This document shows, one piece after another, positions 34,234 to 44,876 of a DNA stretch of 64,000 nt. The stretch lies in the NCBI GenBank assembly GCA_016081115.2, contig JABTTQ020000683.1:21-64020 (forward strand). The letters run 5' to 3'. This DNA is from Rehmannia glutinosa (Eukaryota; Streptophyta; Magnoliopsida; Lamiales; Orobanchaceae). The notes below the pieces were generated by a model, which worked only from the letters and a program-made list of their open reading frames with translations, searched no databases and had not been told where the DNA came from. The position numbers were made by a program, and so were the translations under genes. Positions within the stretch are counted from its first letter, which is position 1, and every line of letters starts with the position of its first letter.

Positions 34234-35215
34234 TTGATGTATGTATAGGGCTCGATATAGAATGAAAGAGAAGAATTGTTTCTAATTTTTATGCATGTAT
34301 AAATTAGTTTGGTGCAAGTTACATTGATAGGTATTGAATAGTTTTTTGGTTGTATGATTTGCTGGGAAGATGACAGAAAGTTGTTTTCACATTTTGTAAG
34401 TTGGTGTGGTTGTGAATAAGCACATTTGTAATGTTCGATCATTTTGTTGCCAGTTTTAGAAATAGGCTTATTAGAGTATCACTGTGTTTTAAAAAGTATC
34501 GTTGCTTGTTTTAAAAGTATCACTTTCTGTTAAAAAAGTATCATTTTTTGGGTTGAAAGTATCACTTTCTGTTAAAAAAGTATCATGTCATGATGTATAG
34601 TCTCCAATTGGAAAAGTATCACTTCTTGTTACAAAAGTATCACTTTCTATTAAAAAAGTATCGTTTTTTGGGTTAAAAGTATCACTTTTGTTAAAAAAGT
34701 ATCATGTCAAGATGTATAGCTTTCAATTGGAAAAGTATCACCTTTTGGGTTAAAAGTATCACTTTTTGTTACAAAAGTATCGTTTTTTGGGTTAAAAGTA
34801 TCATTTATTGTTAAAAAAGTTTAATCTCATTAAAGTATAGCTTTCAATCGAGTATCACCTTTTGGGTTAAAAGTATCACTCTTTGTTACAAAAGTATCGT
34901 TTTTTGGGTTAAAAGTATCATTTAGCGTTAAAAAAGTATCATCTCATTAAAGTATAGCTTTCCATTAGAAAAGTATCACCTTTTGGGTTAAAAGTATCAC
35001 TTTTTGTTACAAAAGTATCGTTTTTTGGGATAAAAGTATCACCATCATTTATAATACTGAAGCTAAAAAATTCAATAATAAAAAGCTGAAGAATCCAATA
35101 CTAAAAATCTGAACAATTCAATACTAAAAATCTGAACAATTCAACAATACTAAAAATCTGAACAATTCAACAATACTAAAAATCTGAACAATTCAATACT
35201 AAAAAAGTAGGAATA
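34234..35215. repeat. Spacer between the convergent MULE genes with GTATCAC and AATACTAAAAATCTG repeats
   Basis: From 34474 to 35045 the spacer is a dense array of AAAAGTATCAC units, many in a longer unit with TTTTTTGGGTTAAAAG. It is followed at 35060-35200 by five or six copies of a second unit, CAATACTAAAAATCTGAACAATT. No gene is present. Confidence 0.85.
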
Positions 35216-38200
35216 CTAAAATAATCGAGGATTAGGAGTCTTTGAACCAAACTCCTTGGATGGATGTGAGCTTGTTGTATCACTACTTTTTTCTTCTTCT
35301 TTTTTTTTTGAAAATGCCCTTGATCCTTTGCCTTCTCCCTTTGTAATCGAACGTGTAGGATCCAAAGATAATTTTAGAAGAATTAGAAACCTCATGTTGT
35401 CCCGTAGAATTCGGTGTATTCATCAATGCATCAACACTAAAGAATCTCTATTGTAGCCATCTTCGATGATTCTTCTCACCTCCTCATTGTCTTGGCATTT
35501 TAGAATAAGATTATAATAGTTTCGTGCCATTTCATGCCAAGGAACACAATCCTTCGGTTTGTGAGAACTTTCACCATCTTATTGAACTTCCCCACAACTC
35601 TGTTTTGACAAATTTTGTCCATCTTTTGACAATGTAACACTCGGGAATCTTGGAGATAGAATGCATATGAAATACTCTTAAGCTATGACAACAGAGTAAA
35701 CCACACTCCTCAAATTTCTTACAAGAAGCAGGTTTATGAGCATATTTAAACAATCATACACCACACGATGACATCAACCCCCATCACTTGGCATTGAAAT
35801 GTCATAAACCATGATGTTTTCTTCAACACGCACAATGATGCATTCAAGAGAGATACTTTTAATAAACTCACTCTCAAACTCTTTAAAAAGGGTCAATGTA
35901 TATACCTCTCAAGAAGATGTTTCAACATTCCAGTCAATGGTAGTATAGACGCGGAATTGATCTTGAGTTAATCGAATTCGTTTTCTTTTCATTGTTCCTC
36001 CAACGCTTTAATGTTCCTTGAAAAATTCCATAAAATTGATCGAGTTGTTGTTTTCTTTGCATTAAATCCTATTATTACTGTTCGTACTCTCACTCCTTTA
36101 TGAAGATAATATTCCCGTGAGAAAAAAATATCCTTGCTTAATGCAAGACACCATTTCTCCTTCAAATCATACATGCGCCGAAACCAAGAATCATCATGCA
36201 ATTCATACTCGAAATCATAGAATTCAAAGAAATTTCAAAGTCTTTCATCAACACAACAAATCAAACATTTATTGAATGCTTCTTTGAAAGAATTATTTTT
36301 TTCAAACGTCCAAACCGACTTATAGCATTCGGTGAAGGTGCCAAAGAATAGACATAGCCTGCGTGCCTTGTCCGAGGAAAAACCTGCACAGAAGAAATAA
36401 AACAAAATTAACCATATATGTTTTGAGGGAACAATATCTAATTTTCATGTTAAAGTATCACTTTTATAGCTAAAAGTATCACTTTTAGCTATAAAAGTAT
36501 CACAGACAAAAGTATCACAGACAAAATTAACCATATATGTTCTGAAGGAAAAGTATCTGATTCTCATGCTAAAGTATCACTTTTATAGCTAAAAGTATCA
36601 CTTTTATCTATAAAAGTATCTCAGACAGACAAAAGTATCACAGACAAAATTAACCATATATGTTCGAGGGAAAAGTATCTGATTCTCATGCTAAAGTATC
36701 ACTTTTATAGCTAAAAGTATCACTTTTAGCTATAAAAATATCCTGCATAAAAAGTATCGATTATTGTCATAAAGTATTTACCTTTTCAATTGCATTGTTT
36801 ATTGCCAGGTCTTGATTAGTGAACAAAGTTACAGGACATTTTCCACCCATTGATTTTGTAAAGACTTGAAAAAGCCACTCAAATGATTCTGATTTTTCAT
36901 CGATAAAAAAGCACACCCAAACATGACGTTTTTCCAATGGTTGTTGACCCCAACAAATGGCGCACAAATCAAGTTGTATTTATTTGTGCGATATGTTGTG
37001 TCAAATATCATAATGTCACCGTATATCTTGTAGTCTTCCTTCATCATGGAATCCCTCCAAAATACATTAGATAATCTACCAAATTCATCCAACTTCACTC
37101 TAAAAAAGAAATCCTCCTCTTCGACATCTTGTTGATATAAGATGTCAATTAACGTATGTGCATCGCCACCTTCTATTGCTTTCATTTTCAATCTATTAAC
37201 AAAATTCAAATGGTCTTTCAAAGTATGACCAAGGCATTGTTCGCCCCCCGCATCGTGTACCATATAACGGTAAGATTGAGTGGCTTTCATCCCACAAGAT
37301 ATCATATCCTCAATAGCTTTGCCTTTTTCATTTGTAATGACTCTCTCAGAACGATGTAAATGGCTCCATTCTGTTCTTGTGAGTTGATGGTTGTGTTCCA
37401 CAATATGCTGAACTACCTCGTAAAGCCCCTCTCCATTTAACTTTACTCTCATTGAAGCTTTACATCCGGTGCGTGTAACATTAACCTTTTTCTTTTTCTA
37501 CCGCAGATTGCTTAAATCCGTGAGAAGAACATACATAGTATTTCTCAACAACAACTCCTGTTTTTTTGTGGATTTTCTAGTAGTCGATTTTCGTACACTA
37601 AACCCAACAAAGACGAGCATGACGACAATACAACTGATGCATATCCTTAATTGTTTTTCTTGTTATATGTAGAAGACAACCACTCACATCAAACTCATTT
37701 TCATCTTCATTATCAACTCCAGCCTCATTGGAATTACTTACTTTATCACCCTCATCACTAGAGGCAATAATTGTGACACCTAAATATAATACTTTTGGTT
37801 AGAAATGTGATCCTTTTAATTGAAAAAGTGATACTTTTTACTAGAAAAGCAATACTTGAAAAACTGAAGTGATACTTTTGGTTAGAAATGTGATACTTTT
37901 CATTCAAAAAGTGATTATTTTCACTTAAAAAGTGATACTTTTTAATGAAAAAGTAAGACTTCAAAAACTTAATTGACAACATCTAAGCGTAATACTTTTG
38001 GTTAGAAATGTGATACTTTTCATTCCAAAAGTGATACTTTTCACTTAAAAAGTGATACTTTTTAATAAAAAAGTAATACTTCAAAACTTAATTGACAAAA
38101 ATGGGAAGCACATTACCTTGACCTTCTTGGAGTGTTGTATCATTTGCATTCGTGTGTGGCAATATTGACTTCGTCATTTTGAGGAGCGACACCAAGAATT

Positions 38201-38571
38201 GTGACAACATCTAAGCATAATACTTTTGGTTAGAAATGATACTTTTCATTGAAAAAATGACACTTTTCATTGAAAAAGCGATACTTTTTACTAGAAAATC
38301 AATACTTGAAAAAGTGAAGTGACAAAAGATAGGCAATACATTACCTTCAAACCTTCTTGGAGCATTACATGACAATCATCATCGTGTCAATTTTGATTTC
38401 ATCACCCTCATCACTAGAGTCAATGACGGTGACAACATCTAAATGCAATACTTTTCATTAGAAATCGATACTTTTGATTGAAAAAGTGATACTTTTAGCT
38501 ATAAAAGTAATACTTTTAGTCTTAATGGAAGAATTCATACCTTCTTTGGCAAGCTCTTTTATATTGTCCAT
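35216..38571 (-). CDS. FAR1/MURA-type transposase gene of the 10-kb MULE
   Basis: Minus-strand gene for the element's transposase. A first exon (38541-38571) encodes MDNIKELAKE and ends in a GTATGA donor. Small acidic exons with SSDEGDE follow. The main exon (36782 to about 37720) contains the FAR1-type DNA-binding region (VVQHIVEHNHQL, HLHRSERVI) and the start of the MULE domain with DTTYRTNKYNLICAPFVGVNNHW. An intron with exact GT-AG ends (36384-36781) follows. Downstream exons hold FGTFTECYKSVWTF and a SWIM finger with CKKFEECGLLCCHSLRVF. Stops and frame changes occur in the first FAR1 segment and after 36200, so this copy is probably inactive. Confidence 0.75.
36384..36781 (-). repeat. 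Transposase intron filled with GTATCAC repeats
   Basis: The intron runs between donor GTAAAT and acceptor TGTGCAG on the minus strand. It contains three near-identical 110-bp units made of AAAGTATCACTTTTATAGCT, GACAAAATTAACCATATATG and CTGATTCTCATG blocks. Confidence 0.85.
37760..38515 (-). repeat. Tandem exon-plus-repeat units at the 5' end of the transposase gene
   Basis: Three related units, each with a short exon-like block and a block of AAAAGTGATACTTTT repeats (the reverse complement of the motif on the left side). On the minus strand the blocks encode VVTVIDSSDEGDEIK, VVTILGVAPQNDEV and VTIIASSDEGDKVS, each after an AG acceptor. The 5' part of the gene was therefore amplified together with its repeat-rich introns. 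Confidence 0.7.
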
Positions 38572-38861
38572 TTTTGTTCTTCAACAAACTTACACAAAAG
38601 TTGGAAAACAAAAAAGAAGAAAAAGTTTTTCTTACAATAACAAACACCAATACTAACACAAATTTCATACATATATTTTTGTAACAAAAGGGTAAATCGT
38701 CCTAGTCAATTCTTGAAATTTCGAAATTCTACATACCGTGTGACACAATGAGAGAACGCGAGTTGAGGTTTTTATGTTAATTGACGTCGAGTGAGGGAGA
38801 CAGAGAGAACACAAGCTGAGGATTTTTTTCGCTTTCTACTATTTCATTCGTCTCCAGCTGA

Positions 38862-39000
38862 GGGAGACGACATGTTTCTAGGGGAACACGAGCTAGGGCA
38901 CGAGCTGAGGGAGACGACCTATTGCTGGGGGAACACTAGCTAGGGCACGAGCTGAGGGAGACGACCTGTTGCTGGGGAAACACGAGCTAGGGCACAGGGT
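38862..39000. repeat. 57-bp tandem repeat near the right MULE end
   Basis: Three copies of a unit of about 55-58 bp containing GAGGGAGACGACCTGTTGCT and GGGGAACACGAGCTAGGGCA. It is GC-rich and located about 170 bp inside the right terminus. Confidence 0.85.
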
Positions 39001-39106
39001 GGCTGGGCTAGGATTGGTTTGATTTTTGAAAACCTAGCGCGGTAACAGGGCTGGGCTGGGAATGGTTAATCTAAATCAGCGGGTTCTCTAGGCCGGGTGG
39101 GTTATT

Positions 39107-39169
39107 TTAAATGGAGCTCCGTCTCACGGATCTAGATCCGTGAGACGGTTTCTCACAAGAGAGTGCCCC
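39107..39169 (-). repeat. Right terminal inverted repeat of the 10-kb MULE
   Basis: Mirror of the left end. Read from the outside it begins GGGGCACTCTCTTGTGAGA and contains the same GATCTAG-centred palindrome. The outermost bases look more canonical than those of the left end. Confidence 0.85.
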
Positions 39170-39178
39170 TTAGAAATA
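39170..39178. repeat. Right 9-bp target duplication of the 10-kb MULE
   Basis: TTAGAAATA, identical to 29144-29152. Confidence 0.9.
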
Positions 39179-40260
39179 TTGTGTATTAATCATTCTTGGG
39201 GTGCAAATAGCGCCACCCTTTTTTAAATTTCTCATTATTTGAACAATTTGCTAACATCCCCAGTGATGCAACAAATATAAGAAATCATTGCACTTGATTT
39301 GTGTGCTGATTTAGGTGGACAAGCTAGTTGTGAAGTTTTCGGTCTTTGCCAAGAACTGTTTGCTAAAAGTCCAAGAAAAACTTTTGGGGTAAGTTCAAGA
39401 ATAGCCTCTTTTCATGTTTCAGTTACAACTATGGCCTTCCTTATTAAAAGGATTCAAATATACACTGAAGTTCCCATTATACCCTTTATAACAGAATAAG
39501 GAAATATGATTAATTCGTACCAGATTTCACAGAATACGAACACTTTTCGATTTCTATTTCCTGTTTCATTCGTGGCATTGTTATACCTACTTAGATCCAG
39601 TCTCCATACGGAGGTTTTAAAAAGATCATGTCAGGTTTCCAGTCGATAAACTTAACAAGTCATAGAATTTAAAAGATGTTCGATTCTATGTTATCAGTTC
39701 CAAACTAAGGTTTACAGGTGAAAATGGAAATAGTCCATTACGACCATATCAGGCCCAACATGCTTCCGTAAAATTAATAAATCCCTTAAAATTCATACCT
39801 CTTTTGACCGAAACAGCACCGGGTTAAGTGGTTCGCAACGCCACCAGTCGGAAGATTACTGCCCCCAGATCGTTTGACAAACAGCTCCTCACTGTTCAAC
39901 CTCACCTCGGGAAGATGATCGCAAGTTATCCGACTTCTTCGTAAACCGCTCAAAGATGACCTTGGTTCGTTTCCTACTCCAAGGCGTAAAAGTAATTCTT
40001 CAAAGGGGATTGATCAATAGTACATTATGAACACATGTTGAACAAACAGCCTTTATTTTATTAAGAACTTAAAGAAAAATTTATTACATCAGTAATCTCC
40101 TTTTGGGAGGAGAAAACTTGTTTAGCCTATCATAAAGGCTATCACACTCTTGTACATAAAATTAAAAAAAACTAAACACTCTCTGAAATTCAAAACACTC
40201 AATAATATTACAGAATAAATTTTATTGTAGAAGACTAAGGGAAATGTTCCTCTATGGTAA
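39179..40260. other. Unassigned DNA between the MULE and the viral fragment
   Basis: No known domain. A short plus-strand frame at 39299 encodes DLGGQASCEVFGLCQELFAK before a GTAAGT donor and could be a gene fragment, but I do not recognise it. The part right of about 39.8 kb may belong to the viral sequence, although no reverse transcriptase motif is present there. Confidence 0.4.
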
Positions 40261-40262
40261 CG

Positions 40263-41111
40263 TCACTCTGTGGATTCTCCATTAGACTCATCCATAATTC
40301 TGCAATGGCTTCTGGAGTGACTCGTTCTTCTCCTTGTACTCTGTGAATGAATACAAGTTATTATCCCATATCTTCTGATCCTTCTGAATGGAACCAAATT
40401 GTCTATAGGATAATAAAGCTTCACCAAATTTCCTTCGATCCGCCATTTTTGGATTGCGAAGTTTGGCTTCATCACCACGCTAGCTGCAAAAATTTATAGG
40501 CATTTTTCTGTAAAATGCTTCCCGCAGTCTTTGGACAATAATCTTATGATCACATAATGTTGTGAAAATAAGTCTTCTTGTCTCGTTCTCCTGTGTAAAT
40601 CGCTTGAGTGTTTGTAGGAAGTTGTTTCCTAGCAAAACATCTGCACCTGTATCATGGAAATAGATTGGTGGTGTTTTCACCTTGTACCATGGGGTACCGC
40701 CGCGCCTCCGATCATGATTTCGCTTGTTTAATTCTCCCTGTTAAGGATAAGAATCCTTTTAGAGAAATCTCTTCCTCCAATAGTGGTAAATCTTCTCCAA
40801 TGTCTTTAGGAAAAACATCCGGCTTTGCAAGACATATTCCGCACTGAATCAATATAGGCGCGAAATACTCGGCCTTGTATTCAAGATATAACATTCCGAT
40901 AGAAATGTATATGGAGAATGGACTAGTGGTCATCTCGATTCTCGTATCTTTTATCGCCCACCGTGAACTCCATTCCGTCTTGTAATCTTTCCCAAGGTTT
41001 GTGATCCTCAAGAAAATCAATTCCCAGTATTAATTGTTCGGGATCTTCCCCGCAACTCCCTGTGATAGTAAGCTCAATTTCTCCTATCTTCGGGCTTTTT
41101 ATATCTTCCAA
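40263..41111 (-). pseudogene. Pararetroviral aspartic protease region (broken)
   Basis: Minus-strand frames include IYFHDTGADVLLGNNFL, with the DTGA active-site motif of retroviral-type aspartic proteases. An upstream frame contains LILGIDFLEDHKPW and related blocks. The final frame (40263-40478) ends without entering a reverse transcriptase domain. At least three frames are needed to cover the region. Confidence 0.7.
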
Positions 41112-41377
41112 CTATAGGTTGTTGGAGATAATATAGAACATCACAAGGAAAAATATTATCCTTTTGAGTGATGTCGAATATTACTTCCACTTCTCGCCAT
41201 CCTTCTGGACATTTCAGCTCTCCTGCAGTTTTGAAAACATCGGGATACGCCGAATCGATTTCTTGGTCTCCTTTCTTCCCAACGGCTACTACTCGTCATT
41301 CGTCCGTTGGAAAGACATCCTTCTTCGCTCAACTCTAAGACTTCGACTTTTGTTGAAGACTGGTTGATCTTGTATTT

Positions 41378-42172
41378 TCATATCGATCTCCTTGATAGTT
41401 GGAGACTCAATAATCTCGGTAAAACCACCCTGGCAAAGTCCTCGAAAATCCTTGGGACTTCAATAAATTCCTTTCTCAAGAATACTTCAATGATGTGTAT
41501 TCGAGAGAGCATAGGATATCTTGTATGTAATCGAGTAGGTCTATTCCCTTCTTTCATCAAATCATCTCTTTTGAAATCTTGATGAAGGGTTAGGACTCTA
41601 CTGAAATCTCGATCTCCTAGATTGTATGCGATTCTAGGATAGACATTAAATGCCAATTTCCCAGCACACAAATTTCCTGTAACCGCTCCAAGGCATGAAT
41701 CCTTGAGATTTGAGATTCGCTTATCAAAGATAGCCAGATTGAGTGGCGAATCTATTCCTTCTTTGAATGTTGCTTTAATAATAACTCTTGTGGCTCCGAT
41801 ATGAATCCATGAGAGTGTATTTGCAACTTTTCTTTTAACTCTGCTTTTGATCTCCTGGATTTCTCGAATAGGAACCAACTGCATCTCGATTAGGTTCCCG
41901 GTAAACTCCATTGGAATGGCAAATTCTCCGGTTGTTACCCTGTGGATAATTTGGTGTTTTCTATTACGAAAACCAATCTTATCCAAAGCCTTTTCCATCG
42001 CTCCAATTGTAAATCCATCATAGATTTGAAGCTTTGGATCTTCCTTCATAATTCTCATAAGAGTCTTATGAGACACCGTAGTGTGAGAGAGGAATCGACA
42101 TATCCTCCCCGGCCGTCTGTTGAAGAATTTCTTCTTCTTCACGATTCTCGAATCTGGATTCACTTCCATCAT
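41378..42172 (-). pseudogene. Pararetroviral movement protein region
   Basis: A 264-codon minus-strand frame, the longest in the viral relic. It contains LSWIHIGATRVIIKATFKEG, the hallmark core of caulimovirid cell-to-cell movement proteins of the 30K superfamily, followed by GAVTGNLCAGKLAFNVYP and LTLHQDFKRDDLMKEG. In the virus this protein makes tubules through plasmodesmata. The upstream end joins the coat-protein region out of frame, so no continuous product exists. Confidence 0.85.
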
Positions 42173-42249
42173 CGAGAATAGATCTCATCTTCATAGATGC
42201 TTTCATCCGAGGGAGTATCCTCAAATTGATACACCGTATTAAATCCACG

Positions 42250-43640
42250 ATAATAGATGCCTTCTTCGATTTTCGGTGTAGCCTCGAACTATCCGACTCC
42301 TCGGTTTTGATTCTCCGGGCAATCCGTTGAGATATGCCCTTTTGCTCCGCATGTCCAAAGAATTACAGATCTTTGAAACTTTCATTAGCTCGTGTGAGCA
42401 CGCCTGAAAGTTCTTCTCCTGGATTTCTGGGCTGGTACTTGCTTGATTAGAACCTAATGATGAGGCTCTACTCCTTCTTGGTATCGGTCTTTGCCCCGAT
42501 TTATAACCGGGCTTTTTGTTTTGACGAACCTTCTAGGTCTCCATGAAGACCGCTTTTTTTCTCGCTACCTCGGCGGTATGGATGGCTTCTATCCTTCTTC
42601 TTCTTGTGCCGCCTTGGTTGACCTCCCACAACTATTGGGATATCATTATCCACGCAACATAGAGGAACCTGTTTTGTTAATTCCTCTTAATCTTTTGTAA
42701 TTCTTGTATAGAGTTGCTTGGTAACACCATTCGGATAACTTGGCCTTTAGGAAAGACATTTTTAAGCCCACGGTTTTCTACTTGACTCCACCCTTGTATT
42801 CCCCGATAAGCATTTCTCTCCGGGGACTCGGAATCTTGGCAAAGAATACCGTGCGCTTCTTTTTCCTCAATCTTGGATTTCCACCGGTATTCGGTGAACA
42901 ACTTGATATATTCGTCAATATGACAAATATCCCGAAGAACTCAAGGCTATAGAGGGCTTGTTTATATCTCTTTCTTTTTTCATCCTCTAATCCTCGAAAT
43001 AACCTGTGCCGATGAACTCGTATTTTGAATAGTTTGGCCATACCATCGACAATTCCTTTAAGTGATTCCCCGATGTGACCGAACTTTTGTACTAGCATCG
43101 GTCATATCCGAGCAATCTTCACCGATCCTTCAAGACTCATTTCAAGGAGTAAAATGAATGAATCTTTTGTAAGATCGAGGGTTCTCATTTTGAAATTCTC
43201 ATAGCTAAAGCCCATTCATCAATGAGAACTTCTCTATTTTAAAAATCGGGATGTCCAGATTTAACATCAACCCATATGGATGTATTGGGTCGAGGTGCGA
43301 TCTTCCATAAGGCGTCGATAAACATTCGGCCTTCCAGTAGGTTGTCTAGTTCCTGCAAGAGGGTTTCGACCTCCTGTTCCTGAAAGTGGATCACTCCCAA
43401 TCGTGAAATCCCCAAAGATGTGGCATCCTCTCGTCCCGAGCTCCATGATGCGAACCCGCACTTTCTTCGACATTAGGATTAAGCGGTGGCGGTGGTGGTG
43501 GAATTGGTCTACCTTGTGGGTCATAGGTAACCAAAGCTGATTCCTCATCTGCGTTCATCTTTAAATCTACAATACCTAATCCCGCGAAGGATTCTGCCAG
43601 ATCATGTAGATCTTTAAGATTCATCTTTTCAATATCCATT
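42250..43640 (-). pseudogene. Pararetroviral coat-protein-like region (broken)
   Basis: Several short minus-strand frames lie upstream of the movement protein. The last part, at about 42309-42353, contains TCGAKGHISTDCPEN, which fits the C-terminal part of a CCHC zinc knuckle; the first Cys is not visible. A frame at 43391-43639 starts MDIEKMNLKDLHDLAESF and is acidic and Pro-rich. A frame at 42778-43098 contains VHRHRLFRGLEDEKRKRYKQAL, which fits a coat-protein core. Assignment rests on position and the knuckle. Confidence 0.6.
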
Positions 43641-43859
43641 TTTTAAAATTTTTGATGGATTTTCCTTTGATTAGAGCAATGAGCTTTTCCTCATCTGTCA
43701 TCTTTCGTATAACTTCGGTTGGTTTCCTTTTTGGTGTAAATAGGTACCGTCCCAAAATCAATACGTTTCCTTCCTCCTCAGGATGAACTCGGCATGTCCT
43801 CCAGGTTCTTGACTCGTTTCAATATCATGAAGGAGTTCAAGAGTTTCCTTCTCGATATT

Positions 43860-44317
43860 TTACCATTGTCTCCATCCGGTTCTCGATCCGATGCACTTGT
43901 CTTTGGTAGATGAATATGGCGGTTGCCATAACTCGCACCGTCTTCCGGACTTATCTAAGATCTTCTGAGAACTTAGATTTGTCTCGGGAAGTATCTCGTT
44001 CCACTCCGGTACTCCATCGGGAATCATTGTTCGATGGGAATTTTCATGAACCGTTTCTTGAAGGTTCATCAAATGAACATATAAGTGTCCGGTTAAGCAT
44101 CCGAATCGCTTATAATATTCTCGCTTTCGCATTTTGCACGCTTAAGGTTTTCGTCGGCTCCTCGCCGCTCTTTTTCTTCATGTTGGTATTCCCAATATGA
44201 AACCTGGTCAAGGTGTTCTTGTGCATACATCGTCAATATTTGACGATATATCCTGTAAGGGGTACATCTCGGACATCGGTCCGGATCCATAATCTCGGAG
44301 TAATTTCTCCTCACCAA
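43860..44317 (-). pseudogene. Leader-proximal viral ORF remnants
   Basis: Two overlapping minus-strand frames directly follow the primer site. One (44093-44317) is rich in charged residues, with EHLDQVSYWEYQHEEKERR suggesting a coiled coil. The other (43860-44132) is basic and Trp/Pro-containing. I do not recognise either. By position they correspond to the N-terminal part of the first viral ORF. Confidence 0.45.
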
Positions 44318-44370
44318 TTGTTAATTACATAAATATAATAAATTTAACTAAAAGTTCTTAATAAAGCTAG

Positions 44371-44382
44371 GCTCTGATACCA
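44371..44382 (-). other. tRNA-Met primer binding site of the pararetrovirus
   Basis: On the minus strand the sequence is TGGTATCAGAGC, complementary to the 3' end of plant initiator tRNA-Met. It is the conserved origin of minus-strand synthesis in Caulimoviridae and marks position 1 of the viral genome. It lies just upstream of the viral ORFs, on the same strand. Confidence 0.85.
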
Positions 44383-44389
44383 TTTTTAC

Positions 44390-44876
44390 GGCCCCTAAAA
44401 CCTTTAAAAATCATTAGTTTACCTTTAATTCAATATAAGGGGTATTTTGGGATTTTATCAAATAAAAAGGCTATTTTTGAAACTTTTGAATAAGTGGGGC
44501 TAAAGTTGTAAGTTGGCTTTAAATTTAGGCCATTTTCAATCTTTTCCCAAAACTTTTAGTTGAAACGCAAATGGAAGTTTTATGCCCTTTTTCTAACTTC
44601 CTCATAATTTGGCTGCACGGACCATGGATATTCTCAAATAAATATGGCCTCCCCTTTTGGATGCTCATATTTTTAATTGCAACAAACTTCAATAGATTGT
44701 TAGCTAATTATTTTCATGAGCAGAAGCTAACAAATTTTTATAACATTCTTTTTCAAATAGTTGTTTTACTCCTTAGCATTTGATTGGTTCAACAGAAGAA
44801 ATTGTATAATTGAAGGAAAACTACAAATCTAAACAAAACGGATAAAGGCTGGTAAGTAGTAGCATTAACTCTAATT
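44390..44876. other. Non-coding DNA between the viral relic and the receptor kinase
   Basis: AT-rich. Contains stretches of the type GGGTATTTTGGGATTTTATC and GGCTATTTTTGAAACTTTTG that may belong to the viral intergenic region. It also includes the 3' flank of the kinase pseudogene. No gene is seen. Confidence 0.4.

Larger units (their letters stand above)
29153..39169. mobile_element. Complete 10-kb MULE with Ulp1-like protease and FAR1-type transposase
   Basis: A 10,017-bp element with matching terminal inverted repeats and a perfect 9-bp target duplication. It carries two converging genes: a multi-exon Ulp1-like protease on the plus strand (29.9-34.2 kb) and a FAR1/MURA-type transposase on the minus strand (38.57-35.2 kb). 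This layout matches plant MULEs that carry Ulp1-like genes. Introns and spacers contain arrays of a GTATCAC motif. The splice sites of the protease gene are well preserved, but single-base shifts interrupt some exons. Insertion looks fairly recent because the target duplication is unchanged. Confidence 0.9.
40200..44390 (-). mobile_element. Endogenous caulimovirid (pararetrovirus) fragment
   Basis: Minus-strand relic of a plant double-stranded DNA pararetrovirus. In viral order it has a tRNA-Met primer site (44382-44371), a leader-proximal unknown region, a coat-protein-like region with a zinc-knuckle remnant, a movement protein and an aspartic protease. Reverse transcriptase and RNase H are missing, so the fragment ends within the pol gene. 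Each region is split by frameshifts. Coat protein before movement protein points to the cavemovirus/solendovirus side of Caulimoviridae rather than badnaviruses or petuviruses. It is a dead, integrated copy. Confidence 0.8.

Noticed and set aside
30349..38515. Regular short palindromic repeats resembling a CRISPR array
   Set aside because: This is plant DNA. The units vary in sequence and spacing, lie in introns of a MULE and have no associated cas genes.
39299..39391. Small plus-strand frame with a GTAAGT donor as a host exon
   Set aside because: The peptide is plausible, but I cannot match it to any family and no second exon was found.
42491..44200. Plus-strand frames within the viral relic
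   Set aside because: Shadows of the minus-strand viral regions, with no domain of their own.
44371..44382. TGGTATCAGAGC as the primer site of a copia element
   Set aside because: Copia elements share this primer, but the DNA that follows on the same strand encodes pararetroviral coat, movement and protease regions, and no LTR adjoins it.
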